Position numbers and translations under genes: made by a program. The notes beneath the pieces are model-generated. The model was not told the DNA's origin, did no database searches, and saw only the letters and a list, made by a program, of their open reading frames with translations. Below are positions 1 to 11,000 of a stretch of 64,000 bases of DNA, piece after piece (positions within the stretch are counted from its first letter, which is position 1; the number at the start of each line of letters is the position of its first letter). Source of the DNA: CAYZGU01 sp964478165 (GTDB lineage Bacteria > Poribacteria > WGA-4E > JAJDTR01); assembly GCA_964478165.1 (NCBI GenBank), contig CAYZGU010000014.1:62001-126000 (forward strand). Reading direction: 5' to 3'.

Positions 1-60
1 TCCTTTTGGTCTATTTAAACTGTTCATAGAATTTCGGGGAAGAAAACGACATCGCTTCAG

Positions 61-555
61 CCAGAATTAAGTTTAGTTTGCTCCGAAGCGACGAAAACAC
101 GGATGTCAAATGGGCTTGTAAAGCAGATTGTTCTGAGCACTATCATTGTCAATGCGATTTCATATCTTTCGCGGATGGGCGCCCACCTCGCTGCCATCAT
201 CCGTTCCATGGAACACGTAATCTGCAATTGGATTCCCTAACGAACCACCCTCCATTAGATTTGATTCGAGTAAACAGTGTGCCATGATGATGCGCCGGAC
301 ACGCTGATTAATGGGTATAGTGACATTCCCCGTCGTATGGTCGAAAGCGATGAACAGTCTATCACTATTCCGGGCCTCTGTCGAACCGATGATAAACGGT
401 AAACCCCGCAGATGCTGAAATCCAATTGGGATAGTCGCGTGCTCTGATTCGTAAGGGTTCGATTTGACGTTGCCTGGTCCGGTGCTGTTCTGTTCGAATA
501 CTTCCAGGCCTGCGTTGCAGAATTCTGACAGGTCGAGAGGTTGATAATCTTTCAT
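61..555 (-). pseudogene. Frameshifted hypothetical protein gene, N-terminal part
   Basis: An open frame runs from ATG at 555 to a stop at 160 (131 residues, starting MKDYQPLDLSE). It has a beta-rich look with a GLPFIIG segment. At about 179-183 a CCC run seems to carry one extra base. Shifting frame there continues the protein as IRERYEIALTMI and onward to about position 61. This suggests a +1 frameshift in a longer gene, or an assembly error in a homopolymer. I do not recognise a named family. It is the last gene of a minus-strand cluster of sugar-acid-type enzymes, about 80 bases after the Fe-ADH-like gene, so a role in the same pathway is possible but unproven. Confidence 0.45.
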
Positions 556-636
556 GGCGTATGGTTACTTATCCGAATCTTTGTCTGGCTGGTGCGCCTG
601 GTGACGGAGACCTATATGCCTTATGAATGTGCTGCG

Positions 637-1716
637 TCAATTGTCTTCCAAAAATTCCCACAATTCGTTGAACCTTTCGCCTACCACAGGTTCGTCACGA
701 AGAACCGATGCAGTTTGATGTTTCCGGATTGGGTCGACCATATAGTCCGGGACATATGCGAGCCCTCGCTTTAACTGGTCACGTGAAATCCCGATTTCGG
801 AAGGTCGGTATCTTACTAAGCACGTATCAAGCCGCGAGATTAGTCGCTGTGGATCGGCGTCACAACACCAGGAAATTATAACTGCGCCCATAGCGACTAA
901 TTCACCATGAATCCAGCCGGTCTTACACGAAAGTTCCAGGGCGAAGGCGAGATCATGGTCCCCGCTTTGTACGGTGCTCGCGAGTTTATTTTCCCGTCCA
1001 TCACGATGTCGTAGTGCGGTTCCAATCACACGGATGCTCTTGGACGTTAAATTACCTTCGTCGTCAAGTGAGGCGTGGAAATCATCTGTGAATTCTTGGT
1101 GAAAGTTCTCGACGGCAGATACTACCGTTTCATCGTACGCTGGTCCTATCCCAAGCTTGATGTTGCGCTTCCATTCAGCAATCTTGGCGTAATTACACAG
1201 AATGTCTCCCAGTCCTGCTGTGTGAAGATGTAGAGGTGATTCTAGCACGAGGTCATAATCAATAAGGACGTGTTCGCAGTCAATCCACGGCCAGCTATCG
1301 GCACCGCCGACGATAACACGTCCATCCCACACGGCCAGAATGCTGTGAATAATTGCACCAGTTGATAGGACAGTCGGTACTAGGATGAGTGGTAGCTCCT
1401 TTTTTAGGGCTACGTATTTAGATGCGTCCAGTGCGGTACCTCCGCCAATTCCGACGATGAGATTAGCATCATCTGGCAGTGCGTCGGTAATTTGTTGTAA
1501 ATGGTTATGGTCTAAGTAGTCGGCGTAGCGCACACCAGCAGGCTGTTGGCCGAGATATGGCTTGGTGCTCTTAAAAGCTCTCGGTGATGATACGATGGCG
1601 TACCGTGGCCAGGATTTGCTTTCTCTCTCGAGGAGCTTGTGTCCGTAGCGTATGTCGATTTCCGCTGCGGGTTTAGATTGATTTGCTTGTGTCCAACCGC
1701 GGTTTCCTTTGTCCAT
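637..1716 (-). CDS. Glycerol-1-phosphate dehydrogenase-like (AraM/Fe-ADH_2 family) oxidoreductase
   Basis: This 359-residue NAD(P)-dependent dehydrogenase belongs to the dehydroquinate synthase-like superfamily. The nucleotide-binding motif GIGGGTALDAS lies at residues 89-99, followed by LVPTVLSTGA at about 112-121. Probable metal ligands are D171 (GLGDIL), H254 (SGDHD) and H270 (WIHGEL), the pattern of glycerol-1-phosphate dehydrogenases. The start is supported by AAGGAGG about 11 bases upstream. The family reduces dihydroxyacetone phosphate or oxidises polyol phosphates, but the true substrate here is unknown. It lies between an MR/MLE enzyme and a broken hypothetical gene on the same strand, so a sugar or polyol catabolic role is inferred. 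Family assignment is firm, substrate is not. Confidence 0.85.
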   Translation of the reverse strand: MDKGNRGWTQANQSKPAAEIDIRYGHKLLERESKSWPRYAIVSSPRAFKSTKPYLGQQPAGVRYADYLDHNHLQQITDALPDDANLIVGIGGGTALDASKYVALKKELPLILVPTVLSTGAIIHSILAVWDGRVIVGGADSWPWIDCEHVLIDYDLVLESPLHLHTAGLGDILCNYAKIAEWKRNIKLGIGPAYDETVVSAVENFHQEFTDDFHASLDDEGNLTSKSIRVIGTALRHRDGRENKLASTVQSGDHDLAFALELSCKTGWIHGELVAMGAVIISWCCDADPQRLISRLDTCLVRYRPSEIGISRDQLKRGLAYVPDYMVDPIRKHQTASVLRDEPVVGERFNELWEFLEDN

Positions 1717-1897
1717 TGGTGCGTTTTCCTCCTTAGAATCACTAATCTGAATATTCGAGCAGCTGTGGAACCTTCTCTAGCTAACTACAGATGCGTTCAG
1801 TCCCGATAACTATCCTTAGTTCTCACTTCTGTGTTAGACATCTGATCATAACCCAGGTCGAAAATCTGGGTACACCGCACTTGTTCTTACAGAACGC

Positions 1898-3070
1898 CTA
1901 CCAATTGGTCAATGAACCGTCTCGCCGTCGTAAGCGCGGGGTCTCCCAAAACTTAAACTCTTGTTCTGCTGCTAGTTCTTCTTCGAACTCGACACCAAGA
2001 CCGGGTTGGTTAGGTACTATGAAGTTGGCTCCCTCCTGTGTCGGCTGTACTGGAAAAAGGGTGCGATCGTTGTGGGTAGGCGGTTCCGTTGGCGAGGTGC
2101 GGACTTCTAGCCACGAAAAGTTTGGAACCGCGGCTGCTAAATGAATCGATGCTGCCGTGCAGATTGGTCCCAGTGGGTTATGTGGCATTAGGTCAATGTA
2201 GTGCGCTTCTGCCAGACTCGCTACTTTCATGGCTTCTGTCAGGCCTCCCACGTTGCAGACATCAATTCGCGCGAAATTGGTGATGCCGCGCTCAAGGTAG
2301 GGCAGAAAAGCCCATTTACTAGAGAATTCTTCCCCGATAGCAAATGGGACGTCCACCATAGTGCGTAGTGCCTCATATGCTTCGGGTGTCTCATCGCGGA
2401 TTGGCTCTTCAATGAAATCAATCGTGCCTGAGGGCATCCGCTGACAGAAAGAAGCTGCCTCAGCCACATTCAAACGGCAATGGTAGTCAATGCCCAGAAC
2501 GGGTTCTGGTCCTACTTCCTTGCGAAGGTCGGTCAGTGATGATGCTGTTAGGGCAAGTGATTCGCGAGGTTCGAAAATGCTTGGATTATCTTCTCTTGGA
2601 TTATCTTCTAATGGGTGGCCGGGCACCATGCGAATAACGTTCCAACCTTTGTCGATTAACATTTTCACTTCATTGATTAGTTGTGGTCCCATTGCTGCAG
2701 CAGTAGTTGCAAAACAGGGTATACGGTCTCGCTGCTTACCTCCTAGCAGTTGATACACAGGGATTCCTAACGCTTTTCCGGTGATATCATGAAGAGCAAT
2801 ATCGATGGCAGACATAGCACCAGTGAGAATTCGTCCACCTTCGAAATATTGACCACGGTACATGTCCTGCCACAGTGCGCCAATGCACATTGGATCCCGG
2901 CCGATAAGAAACTCGCGATAGTGCTTGACTGCGCCGGCTACAGCGAGTTCGCGGCCTGAGACGCCAGACTCACCCCAACCGTGAATCCCTGCGTCGCTTT
3001 CAACCTTTACCACAAGCTGATTCCTGTTTCCAACCCAGACTGGAATGGGTTTAACGTCGGTAATCTTCAC
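1898..3070 (-). CDS. Mandelate racemase/muconate lactonizing family dehydratase, galactonate dehydratase-like
   Basis: This 390-residue enolase-superfamily enzyme is predicted to dehydrate an acid sugar. Metal ligands are visible as D195 (GIDYH), E221 (FIEEP) and E247 (IGEEF). The catalytic histidines H197 (DYH) and H297 (MPHNPLGP) match the D-galactonate dehydratase (DgoD) subgroup. The capping domain begins VKITDVKPIPVW. I chose GTG at 3070 because GGAG sits 6 bases upstream and the family starts at this point. A TTG at 3094 would add 8 residues. It is co-directional with the 421-residue gene upstream (gap about 115 bases) and the Fe-ADH-like gene downstream. Subgroup assignment rests on motif pattern, and exact substrate is unknown. 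Confidence 0.88.
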   Translation of the reverse strand: MKITDVKPIPVWVGNRNQLVVKVESDAGIHGWGESGVSGRELAVAGAVKHYREFLIGRDPMCIGALWQDMYRGQYFEGGRILTGAMSAIDIALHDITGKALGIPVYQLLGGKQRDRIPCFATTAAAMGPQLINEVKMLIDKGWNVIRMVPGHPLEDNPREDNPSIFEPRESLALTASSLTDLRKEVGPEPVLGIDYHCRLNVAEAASFCQRMPSGTIDFIEEPIRDETPEAYEALRTMVDVPFAIGEEFSSKWAFLPYLERGITNFARIDVCNVGGLTEAMKVASLAEAHYIDLMPHNPLGPICTAASIHLAAAVPNFSWLEVRTSPTEPPTHNDRTLFPVQPTQEGANFIVPNQPGLGVEFEEELAAEQEFKFWETPRLRRRDGSLTNW

Positions 3071-3184
3071 GTGTTCTCCATAATATTTCCACAATGTTCA
3101 AAGATTGGGGTGGATGCTGCTAACATTCAAAGAAGAATAGAGTATAACAGGACCCGCTCTTTCTGTTCCCAAATGGGAGTTGTG

Positions 3185-4450
3185 TTAAATCGAGCGGTGC
3201 AATTTTCCCCGCCAGTAGGCGTCAAGCCAGAAAACCACGGTCCGCGTTTCAAAGTACTGGGACGGGGGGTTGTCCCTCACCAGTGGAGGTCTCTGTTCTG
3301 GCCTAGTATAGACATATCCCGTTGTGTGTTCTTCCGTGATGTTTTGCAGTAAGGTTTTTCCGACTTCGTTCGCTTTGCCATCGTAATCTAATTCGCCTAC
3401 TAGCATTGCCAAGCATGCTATCTGCGCTGTCGAGGGGAGATGTCGTGCATCGGTCTTCCAGTAGGCGTGATCTACGCAGTCAATGGGACCCGGTTTGTAC
3501 CTCTCTAGAAGGCCAGAATCCGTAAAATAACCCATGCCTATACAGAGCCCATCCTCTTGAATCGAGCTTTTTGCCGCTTTCCAACACTCGCGGATGAGCC
3601 TATCCCACTCCGCTTCGTTTTCTAATTCGGTTTCACGCATGAAGTAGTCGTACATTTCGGCCCAGTGGTACAATTCTTTAATCTCGCCGCGTGGTCCCCG
3701 GTGCATTTTCAAACCGCCATCACTCACTGTTTTCCGTACGATGCGGATACACTCATCCAGAAGAACTTTATCACCTGTAATCCGGTAGGCGATGTGCATC
3801 CCGATAGGAATCTTTAATCCGCCGCTAGGGCTGGTGATGCGTTTCCCAAAGACCTTCCAGGTTTCTCCTAGATAGTCGTAGGTGTAGTCGTGATTAACCC
3901 ACCAATGTGCATGTTCTTGTAATGCCTGTGCAATCGTTTGTTTTTCCGCATCTGTCGCCAGGTGTTGGTAATAGTGCCATAGTGCGATGACTGGAGAGTA
4001 CGCCTGGTCCACACTCGTTTCAGTATACACTTTGTCAATCTCATAGTCGCCTTTGAGGGCACCGTAGGGCTTGGGCCAATAACCCGGTTCGATTTTTCGT
4101 CCTTCATGGTAGGCGTACATTGTGGCGTGATATGCCTTTTCCGCGTCCTTTTGAGCATCTTCGGTTTTTTCCGCCAACCAGCGCCAGACCATTGCCAACA
4201 GATAACGATTCCCGTTATAATTGGCATCTTCATACATGGCGTAGGCTGTGGTGCCTGCGTGGGGATGCCACTTTTTTCCCGTCCGCTTTCTGTGCTCTTT
4301 GTCTTCTCGCTCACTTTCCAACATCTCGTATGGAATGGGTTTCCTGTCTGGATAGGTGAGGCTCTCGCGTATCAGGCCATGCTTGTCCATCGCATCTTCC
4401 AACACGATGCGGTTAAAAAGAGCTGCTCTTTCCTCTAGAGACATTATCAT
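3185..4450 (-). CDS. Conserved hypothetical protein, predicted alpha-helical barrel
   Basis: This 421-residue soluble protein has no signal peptide or membrane segment. Its helix-rich repeats contain many aromatic and His/Trp residues (EHAHWWVNHDYTYDY near 180-195, HRGPRGEIKELYHWAEMYDYF near 260-280). This texture is common in (alpha/alpha)6-barrel sugar-active enzymes, but I do not recognise a named family. ATG at 4450 has AAAGG 5 bases upstream, and an in-frame ATG at 4444 is also possible. It is the first gene of a minus-strand cluster with a galactonate-dehydratase-like enzyme and a polyol-phosphate dehydrogenase-like enzyme. A role in handling a carbohydrate substrate for that pathway is inferred from context only. 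Confidence 0.7.
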   Translation of the reverse strand: MIMSLEERAALFNRIVLEDAMDKHGLIRESLTYPDRKPIPYEMLESEREDKEHRKRTGKKWHPHAGTTAYAMYEDANYNGNRYLLAMVWRWLAEKTEDAQKDAEKAYHATMYAYHEGRKIEPGYWPKPYGALKGDYEIDKVYTETSVDQAYSPVIALWHYYQHLATDAEKQTIAQALQEHAHWWVNHDYTYDYLGETWKVFGKRITSPSGGLKIPIGMHIAYRITGDKVLLDECIRIVRKTVSDGGLKMHRGPRGEIKELYHWAEMYDYFMRETELENEAEWDRLIRECWKAAKSSIQEDGLCIGMGYFTDSGLLERYKPGPIDCVDHAYWKTDARHLPSTAQIACLAMLVGELDYDGKANEVGKTLLQNITEEHTTGYVYTRPEQRPPLVRDNPPSQYFETRTVVFWLDAYWRGKLHRSI

Positions 4451-5070
4451 TCAACCTTTCTTAAGCCTAGTAGTGCTCTACGATTCGGTGTGTCTCGGAA
4501 AAACCTGAGCTCTAGACTACCAGAAAGCGTGTCCTTAAGTCAACAAAATACCAACAAGATTTCACTTGTCCAATTACTGTGAAAATCAAAAATAATATGG
4601 CCTGGATTCGGCTGATGGCAAAGGTTAAGGATATAAAGAAGGTCGATTGTGTGCTCTTCGTGAGACTGGGGGTGGATTGATTACTCGCCGGCTGAATCTG
4701 ACCGAATGCTTTTGATTGTTATCATGTTGTACGCTTCCAAGGATGGTTGCACAGGACGTGTTAAGGAATATATCAACAAGTCATATGGAGTGCGAAGGTT
4801 TGCCTGATTTGGTGCAATCGCGTTTCTTTCTAGGGTGTGCTGCAATCGACAAGCTAGGGTTGTTTGGCACATGTGCTATTCTGTGCAATGTGTTCTGTGG
4901 TTCAGCCCAAGTTTGTCTTTTCTCCACGCTCTACACGCAGATGCGATCGGTGCCATCAGTATCTGTTTGCCCCTTGACAAGTACTTTAGACTATGATAGA
5001 ATCGGTCTAGCCCTTAATTTGTGTTGCTAAATCGACATAGGTGGGTAATCAAGGGAAGAGGACAGGAATA
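4451..5070. other. Intergenic region between divergent genes
   Basis: About 620 bases separate the leftward catabolic cluster from the rightward giant gene. No coding sequence is convincing. The only clear signal is a sigma70-type promoter near the right end (4974-5002). Confidence 0.5.
4974..5002 (+). promoter_or_regulatory. Sigma70-type promoter for the giant envelope gene
   Basis: A consensus -35 box TTGACA (4974-4979) and -10 box TAGAAT (4997-5002) are separated by exactly 17 bases, about 70 bases before the start codon at 5071. This is the best promoter match noticed in the window. Confidence 0.7.
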
Positions 5071-8000
5071 ATGAGCACGAGAAAACGATTTCTACATATT
5101 TCGTGGATTTGCATGGTTTTTCTATTTTCTGCATATACGCTATTTGCTGTTGAAGGGGAAAGTGTGCGTGGACTTTCTGAAATCGCAGTCAGGATTCGAG
5201 ATCAAGTCGACATCAGCAGGATTCGAAAGGACGTCGCGCGGCTAACGAGCCTTTCGAGTCGTGTGACGGGTTATCCTGATTCTGCTTCCGCCAGCAAGTA
5301 CGTCTTCGATCGATTTGTAGACATTGGTTTGGAGAATGTCGAGAGTCGTGACTTCCCGATTCCTGTTCCTATTGATCACGACGATGGGAAACTTGAAGTC
5401 CTTAATGAGAACGATGAGGTTCTTAGAACATTAAAGATTCGGCCGATTTGGCCGAATCTTGTTCGTACTTCCCTCCTGCCTAGGGGGCTCAAGCACCTTG
5501 TCGAAGAGGGAGAAACCCTCGAATCGATCTCTGCATCCTACCGGGTTAATCTTCAAGCGATTCTCTCTGACAGTCATAACGAATATCTGCAGGATCAGGC
5601 TGGAGACGGACAGGACAACGACAGAGACGGCAAAGTTGATGAGCCTGGCGAAGTGGTCTTGGTAACCGGGAATGAAGTGTTTATTCCCACTGGTGGATTG
5701 CGTGCTCCCCTCTATTACGGCGGAAGGGGAAATCTAGAGGACTTCAATGACAAAGATATTGGGGGTATTTGGTACACGGTGCAGGCAGGTGAGACCTTGG
5801 CGGACATCGCCCATCGTTTCCGCATCAGCGTTGGAAGTATCAGCGACGACATACTCAACAGCCACCTTCAGAAAATGGAGGATGGGATTGATAACGACGA
5901 GGACGGGGAGATTGATGAGTACGGTGAAATTCCGCTGCTTTCGGATATCGTACATTGGGATAGTGATGGTATAGATAATGATGCCGATGGATTTGTTGAT
6001 GAGCAGCCCGGCGATGCCACCGACGGTTTTGATAACAATAATGATGGTCAAATTGACGAAGAAGGTGAATTTGTCGCTGCTTCTGAATCGAGTCTTTTTA
6101 TACCGCGAGGAAGTATTGTACTGGTGGATTTCAACTCAAGCGCGCAATGGATAAACGCGTCGATGCTTGGAGCGAAGGCGGTTGTTTTCATTGAGCCCGA
6201 GACGACTATTCGTGGCGAGGCAGAGACAAAATTTCTCACCGTTCCGGCAAATATTCCGCGATTCTGGATCTCCCGGGCGGATGCCGCCGAGTTGCTGCAG
6301 ATGCTCGGAGAAGAAGAAACGGCGGAAGCGCGTTCAATGCCACCTTCCCCGACTGATTCAGTCATGGTCCGTTTGAACGCCACAATGACCTGGGAACAGC
6401 GAGTTGGTCAGAATATTCGTGGTTTCCTTGAAGGAAGCGATCCGGCTCTGAAAGATGAGATGGTTGTGGTGACAGCCTACTATGACTCAATGTCTGTTGT
6501 GCCCTCGCTTGCACCAGGAGCGGAACCGACTAGTGGAATCGCATCGCTTTTGGAGCTTGCGCGAGTTCTCAGTAAGGAAGAATACCGTCCTGGTCGTTCG
6601 ATGCTATTTGTAGCGACGGATGGACACTTTCAGGGCTTGGCTGGTATGCGCTATTTTATGTACGGTGTAGGTCAGGATATCGTCACGAGGGGTGACTACA
6701 ACATTGATTCATCTTCGGCCCCAGGGGTTCCGACCTTGGGTGGAATGTCGAAGGGATTGGGTCTGGACCTTCGCCCATTTAAGGAGTTGGGCCGAAAACT
6801 GGTCCTTTCGATCGATCGGAGTGTTCTTGTGGATTTGCCACCCGAATTCTTCTACGAGGTGCACCAACTGGACGAGAAAATTCGGTCGTTGAGATCTACA
6901 GTAGTTGGCCTTGGTGATACCTATGGTCGAATTACTTCGTTGCGAGACAAACAGCGAGATTTCAAAGAAAAGCTAAAAAAGCGTCGTCGGATTGTGAAAA
7001 AGCGTGCGAAACAGGGTTATACCCAGGAGGAAAAGTCTCGTCTCGAAGCCAACCTGACGAAATTCAAGAAAGATGCCCTACAAACTACCCAGTTCTTGCG
7101 GGTGGTGGTTGATCGGATGGATCGTCTCCAATCTATGGCATTGGTGGCATGTCGGGAGGCACAGCAAGAATTGATTGAAAAGGTTGCGCTCCCGATGGCG
7201 CGCCTCGATGCATGGGCGCTCGATCGACTAGTGGCGGACATGGATGCCGGCGTGGTTCATGGAAGTTACAATCGTACTCCTGATAGTGCTTACTTGAAAC
7301 CAGAACAAGACCAGCAGGGGGCCTATTTTCTTCCTATACCGCCAAGCTTGGTAGGGACCCCCGAGGCTACCTCCGTACAACAGCTCTCCGATTATTTGGA
7401 AGATTGGGAATTTTCCGATTCTCGAAAGTTCATGCTGCAGTATACGCAAGAACGGCTTTTAGATCGACATCTGGACTTTCATGGATTGGAAGCGATGAAA
7501 GATGCACGCAAGATTGTGTATCGTGCTAGCCAGCAGAACAAGTCCTTAGATGATGATGTTACGGAGGAAAGAAGACTGCTTACAAGTGCAGTTCAAAAGA
7601 TTTCCCCCGCCATGAATTTCGAATCGGCAATCAAAGAAATCATTGTTCGGTTACGTACTCAAGGCGACTATATGCCGGATGACATCAATCGGACGCTGGC
7701 TCCCTTTGTTAGTAACGCTGTTCTTAGTCGTCTGAAGACAATTCAGTCACAGCTTCGTCAAAAAACGTCGAATGTCGACGATGTGTCTGTTGGTGGGACG
7801 ACACAAGAATCTAACGGCCTGTTTGTCGAAGAGCTTATCAAAGACAAACAAGGTATCTTCGAAATTGCTATGCGCAATGCACGGCTCGAGCGACAACGGC
7901 TTACCTGGTTGTTGGAGACGAATCGGCATGCTTCGTTGAATCGGCCATATTTTGAAGAGGAGGAGCTTGTGTTGCGTCATTATCTTTCCGATGACGAGGC

Positions 8001-11000
8001 TGAGGCGGCAATAGGAGTCCGTGGTCAGATTGTGGCACGTCTTGAGGAAGATCGTCTGCTTCAATTTGTTAGACAGAAGGCACAGGACGATATTGTGGAG
8101 CTTCAGAACCTGCGCAATGGCCTGGAGAGGTATGACCGTGATTTTCCGGAAGACGTAAAGATTCTACTTCGTGATAACATGCTGACTCTAAGAAATTCGC
8201 GGTTCCGAAATATCCAATCGCGGGTGGCCATCATCGCTCGCTTTAGCAGGCCGGAATATGATTCAAATATCGCTGCTGTTGAGCAAGCGATTTCGTTGCA
8301 AGATCTCTTTAATCGATACTACACATCTCTTTTTATCTCGGTTGACTTTTCTACGCAGAGCGACAAATTTGGTGTCTTTAACAAGGGGTGGTTCTATGAC
8401 CAGCAACCTGAATTTGTGTTGCGTCGGGAGTTTTCTATCATTGGCAACAGGCTCATGGAATATGCCAAGGATGCAGACTTTGGTGTACGCATTGCTAAGC
8501 TGTGGACGTTCACGGACGATCAGATCCGACAGGCGGTGATGGATAGTCAGTGGGAGCTTGCTTCTGTCATCCAGGAGAAAGAAACTTTGCAAGGAAAACC
8601 CCTTGAGACTCTGGTTCTTGAGCACCATGATTCGTTGGTTGAACTGAGCGACGTTTCTCGTCTGATGAAGATGCAATTTGACCAAATGAAAGAGCGTGGA
8701 GAACCTTCCGAGGACATGCTCAAGGACATGGACTATATACGCGATGAAGTGGAGCGGTTTATTCTCGGAGATGTTCGAGACGCACGGAGAAGTCGAAAGA
8801 ACAAGATAGGACTTCTCAATCGGCTTCCGATGATGCTTGCGCTTCGACATGAAGATCCATCGGAATTGAGCCCTAATGAGATTGACGATATCCAGACCCT
8901 AATCGATATTGTTGGTCTGGGTGGACAAACCAACTTTGTCAACGCGATTTCAGCGTCTGGTGCGAAGACTTGGCGTACTTACATTCCCGGAAAGATTGCG
9001 TTTGATAGTGAGGTTGCAACGTTGATTGGCAAAACGGGGATTGCTTTTGCCACCATTGAAGATGGACGATTGTTGACCGATACACCACTGGATACCATCG
9101 AGAGAATGGATTTACGGCACGAGGGTAATCTTCACAAGCAAGTGAAGACGCTAGCCGCTATCCTCGTTCAGGCGATGCGACATCCGATGATGCCAACTGG
9201 TGCTAAGGTCGAGAACTTCTACTGTAATCTCTTTGGTGATGTGGTAGAGTACGATGCGCGTGAAAGTGCGTTGCCTACTACGCCGGTGCCGTATCCAATT
9301 GTTGTGTTGCGGCGGAAGCATAAAACGATGATGGGGGTCCGTGGAGATCTGGTTGCGATGGGAAACAAAAAAGCGCAGTTTGATGTTCCAGGTCTTGCAA
9401 TGGAGGGTCGGGCGACGATTCGCCCAGGTGGCGTACAGGCGGTTGAGGCGTACCTCCTTGACAATGATTCCGGTGATATTGTTTACGCACCCGATTTAGG
9501 GAATTTTGGTGCTAAACTTACGAATTTCGATAAGCTCGGAATCCACCACCGCCGGCGTGGCTGTCGGGTTACGGTATTTCCGTGCGTGTCCACGACGATA
9601 TTCGACTTGGTAGATCAACGGTATTTGCGAACTCTACGCGAATTGCAGGTCTACGATGGCTTAAGTGACAGCCCGCCAGAGAAGTTTGGTATGTCCAAAC
9701 CGTGGCAGCAGGAAGGGGTATCAGCGACGGAGCCGATTGCGTTGGTTTACTCCGAACCTAAAAGCCGAATTAAAATTGGCATGGCATACGGCCAGGTGGG
9801 GAAGCGACTCTTACTAATCAAAGCGGGGAAGAGCGGAGCAAAAAATCCTGCGCTCTATACCGGTGAAGGATTTGTCGTGCGGGAGAACGGCTCTATTCGA
9901 GTCACGCCCTACGTGGTGGTTCGAGATATGTGGTGGCTTGATGAAAACCGGACGAGTCTCTATAAGCGGTTCGGCATCAGTAGCGACCGTCTGGACCAAC
10001 TCCATTTCTTCGCGAATGAACATCTGAATCAGGCAGAGATTTCGCTGGCGAAAAAAGAGTATTCAACGGCAATGAAGTTGGCACGTGCGGCGTGGGGATA
10101 CGAATCGCGTGCCTATCCAGATGTCAAAAAAACGGGCAATGATGTTGTCAACGGTGTGATGTTTTATCTCGCCTTGTTATTGCCGTTTGCCTACTTTATG
10201 GAACGTCTGATCTTCGGATTTTCGGATGTCCACAAACAGATTGCTGCCTCGGCTGTGATTTTTATTCTGGTGTTTTTCTTCTTAGCGCAGGTCCATCCGG
10301 CCTTTCAGATCACGACCACCCCAGTCATTATTCTAATTGCGTTTGTGGTATTAGTGTTAACAGTGTTTGTGATTGGTATCATTCTGCGGAAATTCGAAGA
10401 ACAGTTGGACAAGATGAGGCAGGAGAGTTCAAGAGTGCATAAGGCGGATGTCGGTCGGCTCGCAGCTTCGGCGGCGGCTTTTAGTCTTGGTGTATCCAAT
10501 ATGCGTAAACGGAAAGGTCGTACAATTCTGACGTGCGCAACATTGGTAATTTTGACGTTCACGGTAATTTCGTTTACCTCGGTGCGAACTTTTATGCACC
10601 CGAATAAGACTACCCTTCCGTCTGTCACGCCGCGTTACACAGGAATGCTGATTCGAGACCAATTTTGGAGGCCGCTTGAAGAACCGGTACTCACATCGAT
10701 TACGAATGATCTGAAAAGTACACGGCTACCGGAAGCTGATTTTCGATTAATGATGAGGAATCAAGGTAAGTCGCCAACAGAAATCGAGAGCATCATCGCC
10801 CAGTTGGACGAGAGGGGAGCGATTTCCAATGTCGGTAGCGACCTCACGTTGCTTTCCAAGATTGATTCGCGATTTCAAGAGGATTTGGTGGATGAGACCA
10901 TTACGCGAGGTTTGTGCCAAGAATTCGAGAGGATTGGCCTTTTTCTCTCACCACAAACCTCGATTCATGCGGGTCCTGCAGATAGTTGGGAGCTGACGGG

